Shown here: positions 27,199 to 36,088 of the stretch, one piece after another
Position numbering within the stretch: position 1 is the stretch's first letter
How the letters are laid out: each line of letters starts with the position of its first letter
Source: Mesorhizobium sangaii
Lineage (GTDB): Bacteria > Pseudomonadota > Alphaproteobacteria > Rhizobiales > Rhizobiaceae
Direction of reading: 5' to 3'
DNA length: 64,000 nt
Assembly: GCF_014207355.1 (NCBI RefSeq)
Contig: NZ_JACHEF010000002.1
Coordinates: 806,001 to 870,000, forward strand
Program-made: the position numbers and the translations under genes
Notes under the pieces: model-generated
Database searches by the model: none
Seen by the model: the letters and a program-made list of their open reading frames with translations, nothing else
What the model was told of the DNA's origin: nothing

Positions 27199-28130
27199 GA
27201 GAATTTCATTCCTTTTTCGATCTTGGCCCCGCGCAGGAATTCCGACGCGGCAGCGGGCCTTCCGCCCGCCCGTTGAACTTCGACCAGACTGATCGCACCT
27301 GCCCCGCAGGCGACCGTCAGCCGGTCATCGAGAATTCCTCCCGACTCGCCGGCGCCTTGCGATAGCGTCGAGCGAAGCAGTTTCAGCCGCTCCTGGCGGC
27401 CGCCAATTGCAATCTCGGACCAGGCCCCGGGAAAGGGCGACAGGCCACGAATGGTATTGTGCACTTTGCTCGCCGAGTGAGTCCAGTCCACGCGAGTCTC
27501 GGATTTATCGATTTTTTTGGCGTAGGTCACCCCTTCCACCGTTTGTGCGGTAAATGTCAGGGTGTTCCTTTCCAGTCGCGCCAGCGCTTCCACCATCAGT
27601 GCAGCACCGACACTCATCAACCGATCATGCAGATCGCCGGCAGTCATATCGGGTTCGATGGCACATTTTTCAACCATTGCCACCGGGCCGGTGTCCAGGC
27701 CCTCTTCCATGCGCATCACCATCATGCCGGTTTCGCTGTCCCCGGACATGATCGCGCGCTGGATGGGCGCGGCACCCCGCCAGCGCGGCAAAAGCGAGGC
27801 ATGGCCGTTGATGCAGCCAAGCCGGGGCGCCTCCAGAACCGCCTTCGGCAACAGCAGGCCATAAGCGACGACCACTGCGACATCGGCCCGCAGGGCGCGG
27901 AAAGCGGCCTGCTCGGCCTCACCTTTGAGCGATACCGGTGAGCGCGTCTCGATGCCCAGCCGCTCCGCCTCGCGTTGCACCGGCGACGGCGTCAGCTCCA
28001 GCCCGCGCCGCCCGGCGGCGCGCGGCGGCTGCGTATAGACGGCTGCGACATCATGTCCGGCCTCGGCGATGCCGCGCAGCGTCGGCACCGAAAACTCCGG
28101 CGTGCCCATGAAGATGACGCGAAGGGGCAT
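27195..28130 (-). CDS. fmt: Methionyl-tRNA formyltransferase
   Basis: Formylates initiator Met-tRNA using 10-formyl-THF. The 311-aa product starts [18 protein letters not shown]. It has the folate/catalytic region [21 protein letters not shown] and the C-terminal barrel with [24 protein letters not shown] 28130 is chosen by family start. AAAAGGA lies just before it. It is separated from def by a toxin-antitoxin pair, unlike the usual direct def-fmt order. Confidence 0.96.
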   Translation of the reverse strand: MPLRVIFMGTPEFSVPTLRGIAEAGHDVAAVYTQPPRAAGRRGLELTPSPVQREAERLGIETRSPVSLKGEAEQAAFRALRADVAVVVAYGLLLPKAVLEAPRLGCINGHASLLPRWRGAAPIQRAIMSGDSETGMMVMRMEEGLDTGPVAMVEKCAIEPDMTAGDLHDRLMSVGAALMVEALARLERNTLTFTAQTVEGVTYAKKIDKSETRVDWTHSASKVHNTIRGLSPFPGAWSEIAIGGRQERLKLLRSTLSQGAGESGGILDDRLTVACGAGAISLVEVQRAGGRPAAASEFLRGAKIEKGMKFS

Positions 28131-28173
28131 TCCTTTTCCGATATCCTGTCTTCTGTACACGCCGTGAGCCAGC

Positions 28174-28599
28174 TCAGGCACCGGCTTCGAACGGGTTTAT
28201 TATCTTCAGGTCAAGGCCGTCAAAGTCCCGGACATTGCGGGTCGCCAGTGTGGCATCATGCGCAAGACAAATCGCGGCGATCATGGCGTCAGAAAGGCTG
28301 ATTGGGCGGCCATTCTTCTCTCGGGCTGCCCTAAGCTTGCCGGCAAGTCGAGGGATCGAACCGGAAAATTCCACGATACGACCGGCAAACTGCTCGGCGA
28401 CCAGGTGATCGAGCACGCGAACATAACGGTCCGATCCCGTCTTGTTCAAAAACCGTTCGGCACCGAACGATTGCTCCATGATGACTGGCCCGCACATGTA
28501 GAGTTCGAGCAAATCCTGTTTGCCGAACCATGCGGAGACATTCGTATCGGGCACAGGCTTGCTGGCTTCGGAAACGACATTGGTATCGAGGACGATCAC
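28174..28599 (-). CDS. PIN-domain toxin, FitB/VapC type
   Basis: Predicted Mg-dependent ribonuclease of 141 residues. The acidic PIN residues are in place: Asp5 in [11 protein letters not shown], Glu42, Asp104 in [14 protein letters not shown] and Asp125/127. The N-terminal [12 protein letters not shown] is typical of the FitB subgroup. Its start overlaps the antitoxin stop (ATGA). VapC-family toxins usually cleave tRNA or rRNA, and FitB targets are not settled. The toxin ends 43 bases before the fmt start, so read-through into fmt is possible. Confidence 0.9.
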   Translation of the reverse strand: MIVLDTNVVSEASKPVPDTNVSAWFGKQDLLELYMCGPVIMEQSFGAERFLNKTGSDRYVRVLDHLVAEQFAGRIVEFSGSIPRLAGKLRAAREKNGRPISLSDAMIAAICLAHDATLATRNVRDFDGLDLKIINPFEAGA

Positions 28600-28883
28600 T
28601 CGAAATCCTCGACTCGACGACCGAAGTCGCGTTTCCTGTCCGCTTCAATATCGTCCATTATCGCGGAAAATTCGTCGCCAATTGCGTCTTCAGCAACGAA
28701 TGCCGAGCGAATCGCATCCCATGCGGAAAGACCCGGCACCGACACGCCTTCTCTTTCCGCGACCATACCTTTGCGCAAAAGATCGATCGCCTTGCCTGAC
28801 AGGCTCTGGCCGCCCTTGCGTGCCGCTTGTTCGATTTCGCGCTTCAAGGGCTCGGGAATATCTCTGATCAACATGTCGCCCAT
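28596..28883 (-). CDS. Antitoxin, FitA-like ribbon-helix-helix
   Basis: The 95-aa product has an N-terminal ribbon-helix-helix (MLIRDIPEPLKREIEQAARK, then QSLSGKAIDLLRKGM) for DNA binding. The acidic C-terminal tail (DEFSAIMDDIEADRKRDF) would wrap the toxin. CGGAGG lies five bases before ATG 28883. The promoter carries a perfect 17-bp palindrome, the probable FitAB operator, consistent with autoregulation by the complex. Confidence 0.9.
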   Translation of the reverse strand: MGDMLIRDIPEPLKREIEQAARKGGQSLSGKAIDLLRKGMVAEREGVSVPGLSAWDAIRSAFVAEDAIGDEFSAIMDDIEADRKRDFGRRVEDFE

Positions 28884-28899
28884 GGATACCTCCGAGGTC

Positions 28900-28916
28900 T
28901 GATATCATTGATATCA
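28900..28916. promoter_or_regulatory. FitAB-type operator
   Basis: TGATATCA-T-TGATATCA: two copies of a self-palindromic octamer, also a perfect 17-bp palindrome overall. It lies 17 bases upstream of the antitoxin start. Gonococcal FitAB binds a related TGATAGCA-type inverted repeat, which supports the assignment. Confidence 0.8.
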
Positions 28917-28986
28917 AACTCCGTACCTATGCTCAACGAAATTCGTTGATTGACGAAGGACAGGGCGAAATCAACAGCGTGCCAGC

Positions 28987-29517
28987 CTATCCCACCATCT
29001 TGCCCGGCACCTTGTCCCTGGCCAGCTTCTTGAACTTCTTCACCACCATGTCGCGCTTCAGCTTCGAGATGTGGTCGATGAACAAGACGCCATTGAGGTG
29101 GTCGATCTCGTGCTGCAGGCAGGTCGCCATCAGCCCCTCGGCCTCGGTCTCCTGCAGCTTGCCGTCGCGGTCGAGATATCTGACCCGCACGCCTGCCGGG
29201 CGTTCGACCTCTGCATAGTAGTCCGGGATCGACAGGCAGCCTTCCTCGTAGACCGAGCGCGTGTCGGTGCTGCTCAGGATTTCCGGGTTGATGAAGACAT
29301 GCGGTGCCGGCGTCTCGTCTTCCTTGGCCAGATCGATCACCAGCATGCGCATTGGTTCGCCGATCTGGATTGCCGCCAGTCCGATGCCGGGCGCGTCATA
29401 CATGGTCGCCAGCATGTCGTCGGCTAATTTGCGCAAAGGCCCGTCGACGCGCTCCACCGGCTTCGAAACCTGGCGCAGGATGGGGTCGGGAAGGATGATG
29501 AGCGGCTTGATCGGCAT
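28987..29517 (-). CDS. def: Peptide deformylase
   Basis: Removes the formyl group from nascent peptides. The 176-aa product has all three motifs: [18 protein letters not shown] and [12 protein letters not shown], with the metal ligands Cys and two His. ATG 29517 ([10 protein letters not shown]) is chosen by family start, with AGGTGG about eight bases upstream. The frame extends to 29577 without a reason to use it. It is an ordinary type 1B-like enzyme. One conservative change is Gln to Ile-Gln in motif 1. Confidence 0.96.
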   Translation of the reverse strand: MPIKPLIILPDPILRQVSKPVERVDGPLRKLADDMLATMYDAPGIGLAAIQIGEPMRMLVIDLAKEDETPAPHVFINPEILSSTDTRSVYEEGCLSIPDYYAEVERPAGVRVRYLDRDGKLQETEAEGLMATCLQHEIDHLNGVLFIDHISKLKRDMVVKKFKKLARDKVPGKMVG

Positions 29518-29620
29518 GGCGTTCCACCTAAGACCTCCAGCGAAAAGCGTCAACCGGGGCGCCGAGGCACCGTTCACGTTTTGATCTGTGCCAGCCCTGC
29601 GAATCGGCTATGCTGTCCAC

Positions 29621-30892
29621 ATGAATGATCTGACTTCTATCCTTTCGGAGCCTGTCGCCCGGCTTGGTGCCTCTACGATCACGCTCGGCCATGCGCTGGC
29701 CGCCGGCGCATTGTTGTTTCTCGGCCTCTTCGTGGCCCTTGTCGTCGCGCTGTGGCGGTCGGCCAAGGCGCGCGCCGTTGCCGCCGCTGAAGCCGCCGAC
29801 CATGCCCGCGACGCCGAAGCGCGCATGGCCGGCATATTGCAAAGCCAGGCCGAGATGCAGGGCCGCATGGGCGCTATCGCCGAAGTGTTCGGGGCACGCC
29901 AGGCCGAGCTGACGCAATCGATCGGCCAGCGCCTCGACGCCATGACCGGCCGCATCGGCCAGACCATGACCGAGCAGACCAAATCCACGCATGAGAGCCT
30001 GGCCAAATTGCAGGAGCGGCTGGCGATCATCGACACCGCGCAAGGCAACATCCAGTCGCTTGCCGGCCAGGTCGTGCAATTGCAGGCGATCCTCTCCAAC
30101 AAGCAGACGCGCGGCGCCTTCGGCCAGTCGCGCATGGAGGCGATCGTTGCCGACGGCCTGCCGCATGGCGCCTACGAGTTCCAGGCAACGTTGTCGAACG
30201 GCAGCCGGCCCGACTGCCTGGTGAAAATGCCGAATGGCGCGCCGTCGCTTGCCATCGATGCCAAATTTCCGCTCGAAGCCTGGAACGCCATCCGCGCCGC
30301 CGATGGCGCCGACCTGCAGAAGGTCGCCGCCCAGGCCTTCCGCCGCGACATCGAGATCCATGTCCGTGATATATCTGAGAAATATCTGATCCAGGGCGAG
30401 ACTCAGGACACCGCCTTCATGTTCGTACCGTCGGAATCGGTGTTCGCCGAGATCCACGAGAATTTCGAGGCCATCGTCCACAAGGCGCACCGCGCCCGTG
30501 TCGTCATCGTTTCGCCGTCGCTGCTGATGCTGTCGATCCAGGTCATCCAGGCGATCCTCAAGGACGCCCGCATGCGCGAACAGGCGCATCTGATCCAGGG
30601 CGAGGTCATCAGGCTGATGGAGGACGTTGCGCGCGTCGACGAGCGGGTGCGCAAGCTGCAGGTCCATTTCGGCCAGTCGGCCAAGGATATCGATGACATC
30701 CTCGTCTCGACGTCGAAGGTGACCAAGCGCGGCCAGAAGATCGAGGCGCTGGAGTTCGGCGCGCAGCCCGACGGTGAGGCTGGCCCTGAAGCCGCATCAC
30801 GGCCTGCCACCGCGAAAGTTGAAGCTGGCGCCCGCGTCGCCGATTCGAAGACCGGGCAGCTCAGGCTGAGGGTCGTCGAAGGCGACGACTGA
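29621..30892 (+). CDS. rmuC: DNA recombination protein RmuC
   Basis: Membrane-anchored protein thought to limit inversions at short inverted repeats. The 423-aa product has an N-terminal helix (about residues 20-42), a coiled coil to about residue 150, then the conserved RmuC domain (GAFGQSRMEAIVADGLP, SLAIDAKFPLEAW, FMFVPSESVFAEI). ATG 29621 is chosen by family start. An in-frame ATG at 29588 lies only 70 bases from def, which is divergent. Confidence 0.92.
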   Translation: MNDLTSILSEPVARLGASTITLGHALAAGALLFLGLFVALVVALWRSAKARAVAAAEAADHARDAEARMAGILQSQAEMQGRMGAIAEVFGARQAELTQSIGQRLDAMTGRIGQTMTEQTKSTHESLAKLQERLAIIDTAQGNIQSLAGQVVQLQAILSNKQTRGAFGQSRMEAIVADGLPHGAYEFQATLSNGSRPDCLVKMPNGAPSLAIDAKFPLEAWNAIRAADGADLQKVAAQAFRRDIEIHVRDISEKYLIQGETQDTAFMFVPSESVFAEIHENFEAIVHKAHRARVVIVSPSLLMLSIQVIQAILKDARMREQAHLIQGEVIRLMEDVARVDERVRKLQVHFGQSAKDIDDILVSTSKVTKRGQKIEALEFGAQPDGEAGPEAASRPATAKVEAGARVADSKTGQLRLRVVEGDD

Positions 30893-30905
30893 CGCCTGAG
30901 GAGCG

Positions 30906-31310
30906 CTACTGCTCCTCCACGGTGGTGATGCCCTGGAATTCCGGCAGCCAGTGCAGCGCTGAACTGTGCCATTTCTGCTGTGTCGGGATCAAATCCTCGC
31001 GTTGCCGCGCGGTTCCCGCTCGAATTCCATAGACCTTTGGACCCTCTCCAACCGACGTGGCGTAAAGGTGCGAACCGCAGTCGGCGCAAAAGGCCTGGGC
31101 GCGCTTGGCCCCGCTCGCCCCGGTCTTGATATAGATTTTCGGCGTACCTTTGGTGATCCGGTAATGATCCTCAGGCGCGGGAACAGTCACCCGAAAGGCC
31201 GTGCCGGTCAGTTTCTGGCAGTCAGTGCAGTGGCAGATCGAGGTCTTTTCCGGGTCGACCTCCGCCTCGTAGGTGATGGCGCCACAGTGGCAGCCGCCGT
31301 CGATTTTCAT
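30906..31310 (-). CDS. GFA-family zinc protein
   Basis: The 134-aa product of the glutathione-dependent formaldehyde-activating enzyme (Gfa/CENP-V) fold has GGCHCGAITYE, ICHCTDCQKLTG and FCADCGSHLY, which together give the zinc-binding cysteines. Despite the name, most members have unknown substrates. It lies between rmuC (convergent) and the CDF transporter on its own strand. Confidence 0.9.
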   Translation of the reverse strand: MKIDGGCHCGAITYEAEVDPEKTSICHCTDCQKLTGTAFRVTVPAPEDHYRITKGTPKIYIKTGASGAKRAQAFCADCGSHLYATSVGEGPKVYGIRAGTARQREDLIPTQQKWHSSALHWLPEFQGITTVEEQ

Positions 31311-31337
31311 CTTGTTTCTCCCTGCTTCGCCGGCATC

Positions 31338-32312
31338 TTAACCGGCCCGATCCGGCTCGTCTCCTGACGCGGCTTCAACAATCTTGCGCCGCCGTTCCCA
31401 GGTCCCGGTCGTCTGCGGCTTGACGAACAATCGCGTGATCTCGGGCATCTCTTTCTTCAGCCGCGCCTCCAGGCGCTCCACACACGCCTCGATCTCCGGC
31501 GCCGTCAGATGGTCCTCGAACTCGATGCTGAGAGCAGCGACGATCTCTTGCGGCCCCATGTGGACCGTCAGAACGCCGTTTGCCTTCTGCACCGCAGGAT
31601 CCTGCTGGACGATAGCCAGCACCTGTCTCTGCACCTCCGGCGATGCCGGCTCGCCGATCAGCAGACCCTTGCTTTCGCGGGCCAGGAAGATCGCCGTCGC
31701 GCCTAAAATCAGCCCGATGCCGATCGAGGCCGCGCCGTCGAGTTCCGGCATCTCGAGCTGTTCCGCCGCCAGGATGCCGGCAAAGGCGACGATCAGGCCA
31801 AGCAGGGCTGCGCTGTCCTCGAACAGCACGGTGTAGACGCTGGGGTCCTTGCTCGACTGCACGGCCTGCAGCCAGCCCTCTTTGCCCTTCTGCTTGCGGA
31901 ACTCCCTCAGCGCCACCAGCCAGGAACTGCCCTCGAACAGGAAGGACAGGCCGAGAACGATGTAGTTCACCTTCGCGTTGACGACAGGCTCTGGCGCCAT
32001 GATGTGGATCACGCCTTCGTAGAAGGACACGCCGGCGCCCAGCGCGAAGACCAGAAGGGCGACGATGAAACTCCAGAAATAGAGTTCGCGGCCGTGACCG
32101 AGCGGATGCGTCCGGTCGGCCGGGCGGGCGGCGCGGTGCATGCCATAGAGCAGCAGGCCGCCATTGCCGGTATCGACTAATGAGTGCACGCCTTCCGACA
32201 GCATCGCCGAGCTGCCGGTGAAGAAGGCGGCGGCGAACTTGGTCAGCGCGATGGCAAGATTGCCGGCGAGCGCCGCGTAGATCACCCTTTTTGAGCCGCC
32301 ATGCCCGGCCAT
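31338..32312 (-). CDS. Cation diffusion facilitator (CDF) transporter
   Basis: Inner-membrane divalent cation exporter of 324 residues, with six helices and a cytoplasmic C-terminal domain. The helix 2 metal motif reads HSLVD and helix 5 has LFEDSAALLGL, in the places of the usual HxxxD and DxxxD ligands. The sequence is closer to the SLC30A9-like group than to zinc exporters such as ZitB. ATG 32312 is used. A TTG at 32330 is the alternative. Substrate not determined. Confidence 0.85.
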   Translation of the reverse strand: MAGHGGSKRVIYAALAGNLAIALTKFAAAFFTGSSAMLSEGVHSLVDTGNGGLLLYGMHRAARPADRTHPLGHGRELYFWSFIVALLVFALGAGVSFYEGVIHIMAPEPVVNAKVNYIVLGLSFLFEGSSWLVALREFRKQKGKEGWLQAVQSSKDPSVYTVLFEDSAALLGLIVAFAGILAAEQLEMPELDGAASIGIGLILGATAIFLARESKGLLIGEPASPEVQRQVLAIVQQDPAVQKANGVLTVHMGPQEIVAALSIEFEDHLTAPEIEACVERLEARLKKEMPEITRLFVKPQTTGTWERRRKIVEAASGDEPDRAG

Positions 32313-32406
32313 GATGCTGCCCCCGTTCAAGGTGCCAGTCTAACGGCCAGCCCGTCAAAGCTCCACAAGACAACATAACGCGCGAACCGTCGGCTCGTTC
32401 GGTCGG

Positions 32407-33216
32407 CTATTCGACGATCTCGTCGGTCCAAACCTTGAAACCGGCAAGCGTGCCCGGCCCGAAGATATGGGTCAGCGGCACGTCGGCGGCGTCGCGACCG
32501 GAGGCGATCAGGATGCGGCCGATGCGCGGCGCATTGTTGCGCGGGTCGAAGACATGCCAGCGGCCGCCGAGATAGACTTCCATCCAGGCGGCGAAATCCA
32601 TGCTCGACCACGGCTTTGGCGTGCCGATGTCGCTGATGTAGCCGGTGCAGTAGCGCGTCGGGATGTTGAGCGCCCGGCAGAAGGTGACCGCGAGATGCGC
32701 GTAGTCGCGGCAAACGCCACTCTGTTCGCGATAGGTTTCCGCCGCAGTGCGCGTCGGCCGCGCATTGCCGTAGTTGAAGGCGATATGATTGTGGACGAAA
32801 TCGCAAACCGCCTGCACGCGCGCAATGCCGAGCGGCGTGTGGCCGAACAGCCGCCACGCCTCGCTCGCCAACAGGTCGCTCTCGCAAAAGCGGCTGGGCA
32901 GCAGAAACAGCAGCGTATCCGCCGGCAGGTCGCGCACCTCGTGCTGCCAGGCCATCAGGTCGCCCATCTCGAAGGTGCCGGGATCGCGGATCACCGCGTC
33001 GGTGCCGAAGGTGAACCGCCCTGGCGGAGCGACGAACCGGTTGCACCAATTGCCGAAACTGTCGCGGTAGCTCTCGATCGGCACGGGCGGGTTGGAGGTC
33101 AAGAAGTCCGGCCGCTCGAGGTCGGAGGCGCGGGAATAGTGGACATTCAGCATTGCGATGAGCGGTGTTTCCTGCGGAAAATCGAAACTCATCTCGCAGC
33201 CGATGTGGATTCGCAT
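32407..33216 (-). CDS. Transglutaminase-like domain protein
   Basis: The 269-aa product has the papain-like transglutaminase core: Cys169 in QSGVCRDYAHLAV and the EVYLGGRWHVFDPRNN strand with the Asp. The catalytic His position normally read as H-A-W is A-A-W here (residues 209-211), though His221 lies nearby in the next strand. An N-terminal beta domain (about 110 residues) precedes the core. Proteins of this layout are common in alphaproteobacteria, with no proven enzyme activity. Confidence 0.85.
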   Translation of the reverse strand: MRIHIGCEMSFDFPQETPLIAMLNVHYSRASDLERPDFLTSNPPVPIESYRDSFGNWCNRFVAPPGRFTFGTDAVIRDPGTFEMGDLMAWQHEVRDLPADTLLFLLPSRFCESDLLASEAWRLFGHTPLGIARVQAVCDFVHNHIAFNYGNARPTRTAAETYREQSGVCRDYAHLAVTFCRALNIPTRYCTGYISDIGTPKPWSSMDFAAWMEVYLGGRWHVFDPRNNAPRIGRILIASGRDAADVPLTHIFGPGTLAGFKVWTDEIVE

Positions 33217-33245
33217 TGTCGTCCTGACCGGCCTGCCTGTTCATC

Positions 33246-33264
33246 GCCCGGCGAAAAGCCGGGC
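33246..33264. other. Short GC hairpin
   Basis: GCCCGGC-GAAAA-GCCGGGC, a 7-bp stem just upstream of the transglutaminase-like gene on the minus strand. It could be part of the leader or the end of an unseen transcript. Confidence 0.4.
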
Positions 33265-33428
33265 TGATGCTGCAGTGCGAAGATGACCATGGCACGGACC
33301 AGCATGGTTTACGAGCAAATTTGAAACCGGTTGAAAGCGGTCGGCTGGCGGCGTCGACCGGCGCTAGCCTCTTGCAGTCGGACGTTTCTCTTGTTTCACT
33401 TCGCTTCCCGCAATCGGAGGAACGAATC

Positions 33429-33554
33429 ATGGCTAAAGGTGCGATGAAGGCAGGCAAGGAAGCCCGCAAGCCGAAGAAGGATGCCAAGAAACCCGCCCCG
33501 GCTCCAGCCCTGAAGGCGCCGCCGGTCAAGGCGATGAAGCTCAAGGACAAGTAG
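33429..33554 (+). CDS. Small Lys/Ala/Pro-rich basic protein, 41 residues
   Basis: Short open frame with a strong GGAGGAA ribosome binding site seven bases before ATG and a terminator-like hairpin 30 bases after the stop. The product is nearly all Lys, Ala, Pro and Met (12 of 41 are lysine), like a histone H1 tail, and has no hydrophobic segment. It may bind nucleic acid. No family recognised. The upstream 150 bases hold no other gene. Confidence 0.65.
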   Translation: MAKGAMKAGKEARKPKKDAKKPAPAPALKAPPVKAMKLKDK

Positions 33555-33585
33555 GTCCGGTTAAAACCCGTCCGAACGGGATTGC

Positions 33586-33608
33586 GACCGGCAACGTTGT
33601 TGCCGGTC
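33586..33608 (+). terminator. Terminator-like hairpin after the small basic gene
   Basis: Perfect 10-bp stem GACCGGCAAC / GTTGCCGGTC with a GTT loop, followed by GTTGTTG. The T-run is weak, but its position between the small gene and the riboswitch promoter fits a transcript end. Confidence 0.6.
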
Positions 33609-33609
33609 G

Positions 33610-33640
33610 TTGTTGATCGAGCGCTCGAATTTCTTATATT
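33610..33640 (+). promoter_or_regulatory. Candidate promoter for the riboswitch and sugE transcript
   Basis: TTGTTG at 33610-33615 and TTATAT or TATATT at 34-40 within 33634-33640, spaced 18-19 bases. The expected start of transcription (about 33647) coincides with the first base of riboswitch hairpin 1. Confidence 0.5.
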
Positions 33641-33646
33641 GGCGGG

Positions 33647-33696
33647 GCGGGGACGACCTCGCGCTTTCCCCGAAAATCCGGCCGGGACGACCCGCC
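33647..33696 (+). promoter_or_regulatory. Guanidine-II (mini-ykkC) riboswitch
   Basis: Two small hairpins each closed by an ACGA tetraloop: hairpin 1 (33647-33662) is GCGGGG-ACGA-CCTCGC, hairpin 2 (33680-33696) has CGGG-ACGA-CCCG with a bulged C and two more G-C pairs. The linker is 17 bases. Paired ACGR loops are the hallmark of the guanidine-II class, in which each loop binds one guanidinium ion, and the class is typically found upstream of sugE/gdx genes, as here. The ribosome binding site (GGAGCG) is about 50 bases further down. The exact switching mechanism is not evident. A GGATTC-C-GAATCC stem (33714-33726) lies between. Confidence 0.85.
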
Positions 33697-33760
33697 ATTG
33701 TTGATTGGGCATAGGATTCCGAATCCGAGTTCGGTCCGATGCCTTGATGGAGCGTTGTCG

Positions 33761-34075
33761 ATGGCGTGGACTCTTCTGTTTTTTGCCGGTCTGTTCGAGA
33801 TCGGCTGGGCAATTGGCCTTAAATACACGGACGGCTTCTCGAAGTTGGCGCCGACCGTGCTGACCGTTGCCTCGATGATCGTCAGCCTCGCTCTGCTCGG
33901 CCTGGCGCTGAAGGCGCTGCCCGTCGGTACCGCTTATGCAGTCTGGACCGGCATCGGCACCGTCGGCACGGCACTGCTCGGCATCGGGCTGCTCGGCGAG
34001 CCGGCCACCGCGATCAGGCTGGCCTGCATCGCGCTCATCGTCAGCGGCATCATGGGGCTGAAGTTCGCCGCCTGA
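33761..34075 (+). CDS. gdx: SMR-family guanidinium exporter (SugE/Gdx)
   Basis: Four-helix small multidrug resistance protein of 104 residues that acts as a dual-topology dimer. The essential glutamate is Glu13 in [20 protein letters not shown], and the sequence follows SugE closely ([25 protein letters not shown]). SugE homologs under guanidine riboswitches export guanidinium in exchange for protons. ATG 33761 has GGAGCG about seven bases upstream. The frame extends to 33698, but that would place the start at the riboswitch edge. Expression should rise with free guanidine. Confidence 0.93.
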   Translation: MAWTLLFFAGLFEIGWAIGLKYTDGFSKLAPTVLTVASMIVSLALLGLALKALPVGTAYAVWTGIGTVGTALLGIGLLGEPATAIRLACIALIVSGIMGLKFAA

Positions 34076-34156
34076 TCATACCGGGCAAAGCGCGTCGCGT
34101 TTGAACGGGATTCAGATGGCGTGGTTTGGGGAGTTGCTTTTACGCCCGCCGTCTTC

Positions 34157-34202
34157 CCAACCGGGGCCACTTTTGGCCAACCGGGGCCAGTTTGGGGCGA
34201 CA
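34157..34202. mobile_element. Solo IS21-like terminal end
   Basis: Two direct copies of CCAACCGGGGCCA (34157-34169 and 34177-34189), 20 bases apart, followed by a TGTCGCCCC end when read on the minus strand (34202 back to 34194). Multiple short repeats next to a TG...-type end are typical of IS21-family insertion sequences. No transposase or second end is present nearby, so this is a remnant or a solo end. Confidence 0.5.
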
Positions 34203-34278
34203 GGCATTGGACAAACACGTTCAGGGCCGCTGCAAGGCGACCCTGATCTTTGAAGCAGATTGCTCCGTTGCCTGGAGG

Positions 34279-34713
34279 CTAGCGGGCGGAGAAGCCTGGA
34301 GGCGTCCTGCCCGTGCGCTGCTTGCGCGCCGCATAACGCGCGTCGCGCTTGGCCTTGCGTTCGGCTTCGTCGGCCAGCAAACGGGCGATGCGCTCGTTCT
34401 CTTCGGCTTCCCGAATCTTGGCTTCAGCCTGTGCTGCCTCTTCGGCCGCGATGCGTGCCGCTTCGGCTGCTGCCTCGCGCTCGGCCTTCTCGACCGCCTC
34501 GCGTGCCAGCTTTTCCTGCTTCAGCCTGGCCTTTTCAGCCTCGCGAATCTGGCGAGCCTCAAGGATTGCCTTGCGTTCGGCCTGTCGTGCCAGCACCGTC
34601 GGATCGTCTGCTGCCGGCTTTGACTTGAAGCGCTCCAGAAGCGCCTTCTTTGCCTCGTTCGCGGCATTGCGCCGCTCGAAAATGTCTTTTTCCCTGTAGA
34701 TAGCCAAGTCCAC
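34279..34713 (-). CDS. DUF6481 coiled-coil protein
   Basis: The 144-aa hydrophilic protein begins with the conserved IYREKDIFERRNAANEAKKA motif, then a long charged helix of Ala, Glu, Lys and Arg (residues 40-130) and a basic TGRTPPGFSAR tail. This architecture is widespread in Hyphomicrobiales and has no assigned function. The charge pattern suggests an RNA- or ribosome-associated protein, which is inference. Confidence 0.85.
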   Translation of the reverse strand: MDLAIYREKDIFERRNAANEAKKALLERFKSKPAADDPTVLARQAERKAILEARQIREAEKARLKQEKLAREAVEKAEREAAAEAARIAAEEAAQAEAKIREAEENERIARLLADEAERKAKRDARYAARKQRTGRTPPGFSAR

Positions 34714-34928
34714 TTCCCTGAAGTCAATTCGCGAGGCTTACATACGCGCGAATGCCGAGAGTTCAAGCGCCAAAACGGCATGCCAGCCATGAAATTCCGC
34801 AATGTTGCACCCGGGAGACGTATTTTCGGCCGGAACCGGCATGCACTGTTCACCGTCCGCCCCTCTGGCGGCGAGGCGGGTCGATGGCTACCTCTAACCC
34901 GAAACTCCAACACCAGGATGACATTCGC

Positions 34929-35990
34929 ATGGAACTCGGTCTCTACACCTTCGCCGACGTCAGCCCACAGCCCGGCCCCGGCGCGATCGGCCCGCATGAG
35001 CGGTTGCGCAACCTGATCGAGGAGGTCGAACTGGCCGACCAGGTCGGCCTCGACGTCTTCGGGCTCGGCGAGCATCACCGGCCCGACTATGCTGCCTCAG
35101 CGCCGGTCGTGGCGCTGGCCGCTGCCGCCGAGCGCTCGAAGCGCATCAAGTTGACCAGCGCGGTCACCGTTCTGTCCTCCGACGATCCGGTACGCGTCTT
35201 CCAGCAGTTCGCCACGCTCGATCTTCTGTCTGGCGGCCGTGCCGAAATCATGGCCGGGCGCGGTTCGTTCATCGAATCCTTCCCGCTGTTCGGCTACAAT
35301 CTGGAGGACTATGACGAACTGTTCGCCGAAAAGCTCGACCTCCTGCTCGCCATCCGCGATCACGTGAAGGTCACCTGGTCCGGCAATCTGCGCGCACCGA
35401 TCAACGATCGCGGCGTCTATCCCAGGCCGTTCCAGGACCGGCTGCCGGTCTGGATCGCCATTGGCGGCACGCCGCAATCGGCGGCGCGCGCCGGGGCGCT
35501 CGGCCTGCCGCTGGCGCTCGCCATCATCGGCGGCGAGCCGGCGCGTTTCGCGCCGCTGTTCGATCTCTATCGGGAGGCGGCCAAGCGCGCCGGCAACGAT
35601 CCGGCAGGCCTCGCCACCAGCATCAACGTGCACGGCTTCATTGCCGAAACGACCGAGCAGGCGGCCGATGATTTCTACGGCCCGCAGGCCGAGGTGATGA
35701 ACCGCATCGGCCGCGAGCGCGGCTGGGGCCCGACGTCACGGGCGCATTTCGACCAGTCGCGCGGCCCCAATGGCGCCCTGTTCGTCGGCAATCCCGAGCA
35801 GGTGGCCGAAAAGATCGTCGCCCAGCACAGGATCTTCGGTAACGACCGCTTCCTGCTGCAGATGGCGATCGGCACCATGCCGCACGCCAAGATCATGAAG
35901 GCGATCGAGCTATACGGCACCAGGGTGGCGCCGATCGTACGCAAGGAAACGGCGAAATCCGCGCCGGCGGTGCCGGCGCCCGTCGCGTAG
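34929..35990 (+). CDS. LLM-class flavin-dependent oxidoreductase
   Basis: Luciferase-like monooxygenase fold of 353 residues: [16 protein letters not shown] at the N terminus, [28 protein letters not shown] split over the flavin site, and [17 protein letters not shown]. It belongs to the group resembling bacterial luciferase alpha. ATG 34929 (family start) has AGGA about 11 bases upstream. ATG 34884 is an alternative with 15 more residues. The substrate is unknown, and no flavin reductase gene is adjacent. Confidence 0.87.
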   Translation: MELGLYTFADVSPQPGPGAIGPHERLRNLIEEVELADQVGLDVFGLGEHHRPDYAASAPVVALAAAAERSKRIKLTSAVTVLSSDDPVRVFQQFATLDLLSGGRAEIMAGRGSFIESFPLFGYNLEDYDELFAEKLDLLLAIRDHVKVTWSGNLRAPINDRGVYPRPFQDRLPVWIAIGGTPQSAARAGALGLPLALAIIGGEPARFAPLFDLYREAAKRAGNDPAGLATSINVHGFIAETTEQAADDFYGPQAEVMNRIGRERGWGPTSRAHFDQSRGPNGALFVGNPEQVAEKIVAQHRIFGNDRFLLQMAIGTMPHAKIMKAIELYGTRVAPIVRKETAKSAPAVPAPVA

Positions 35991-36088
35991 GTCCGCGCTC
36001 CGGGCCTTGCCGGTTGACGGAACCTAAGCGGCGGCAGGGGCGTTTTTGTCAATGGATTGCACCAATTGCGGTGCGCCGGTGAGTGTCC

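Noticed and set aside
34157..34202. CRISPR-like direct repeats
   Set aside because: Only two 13-base copies with 7-base spacer, no cas genes; better explained as an insertion-sequence end.
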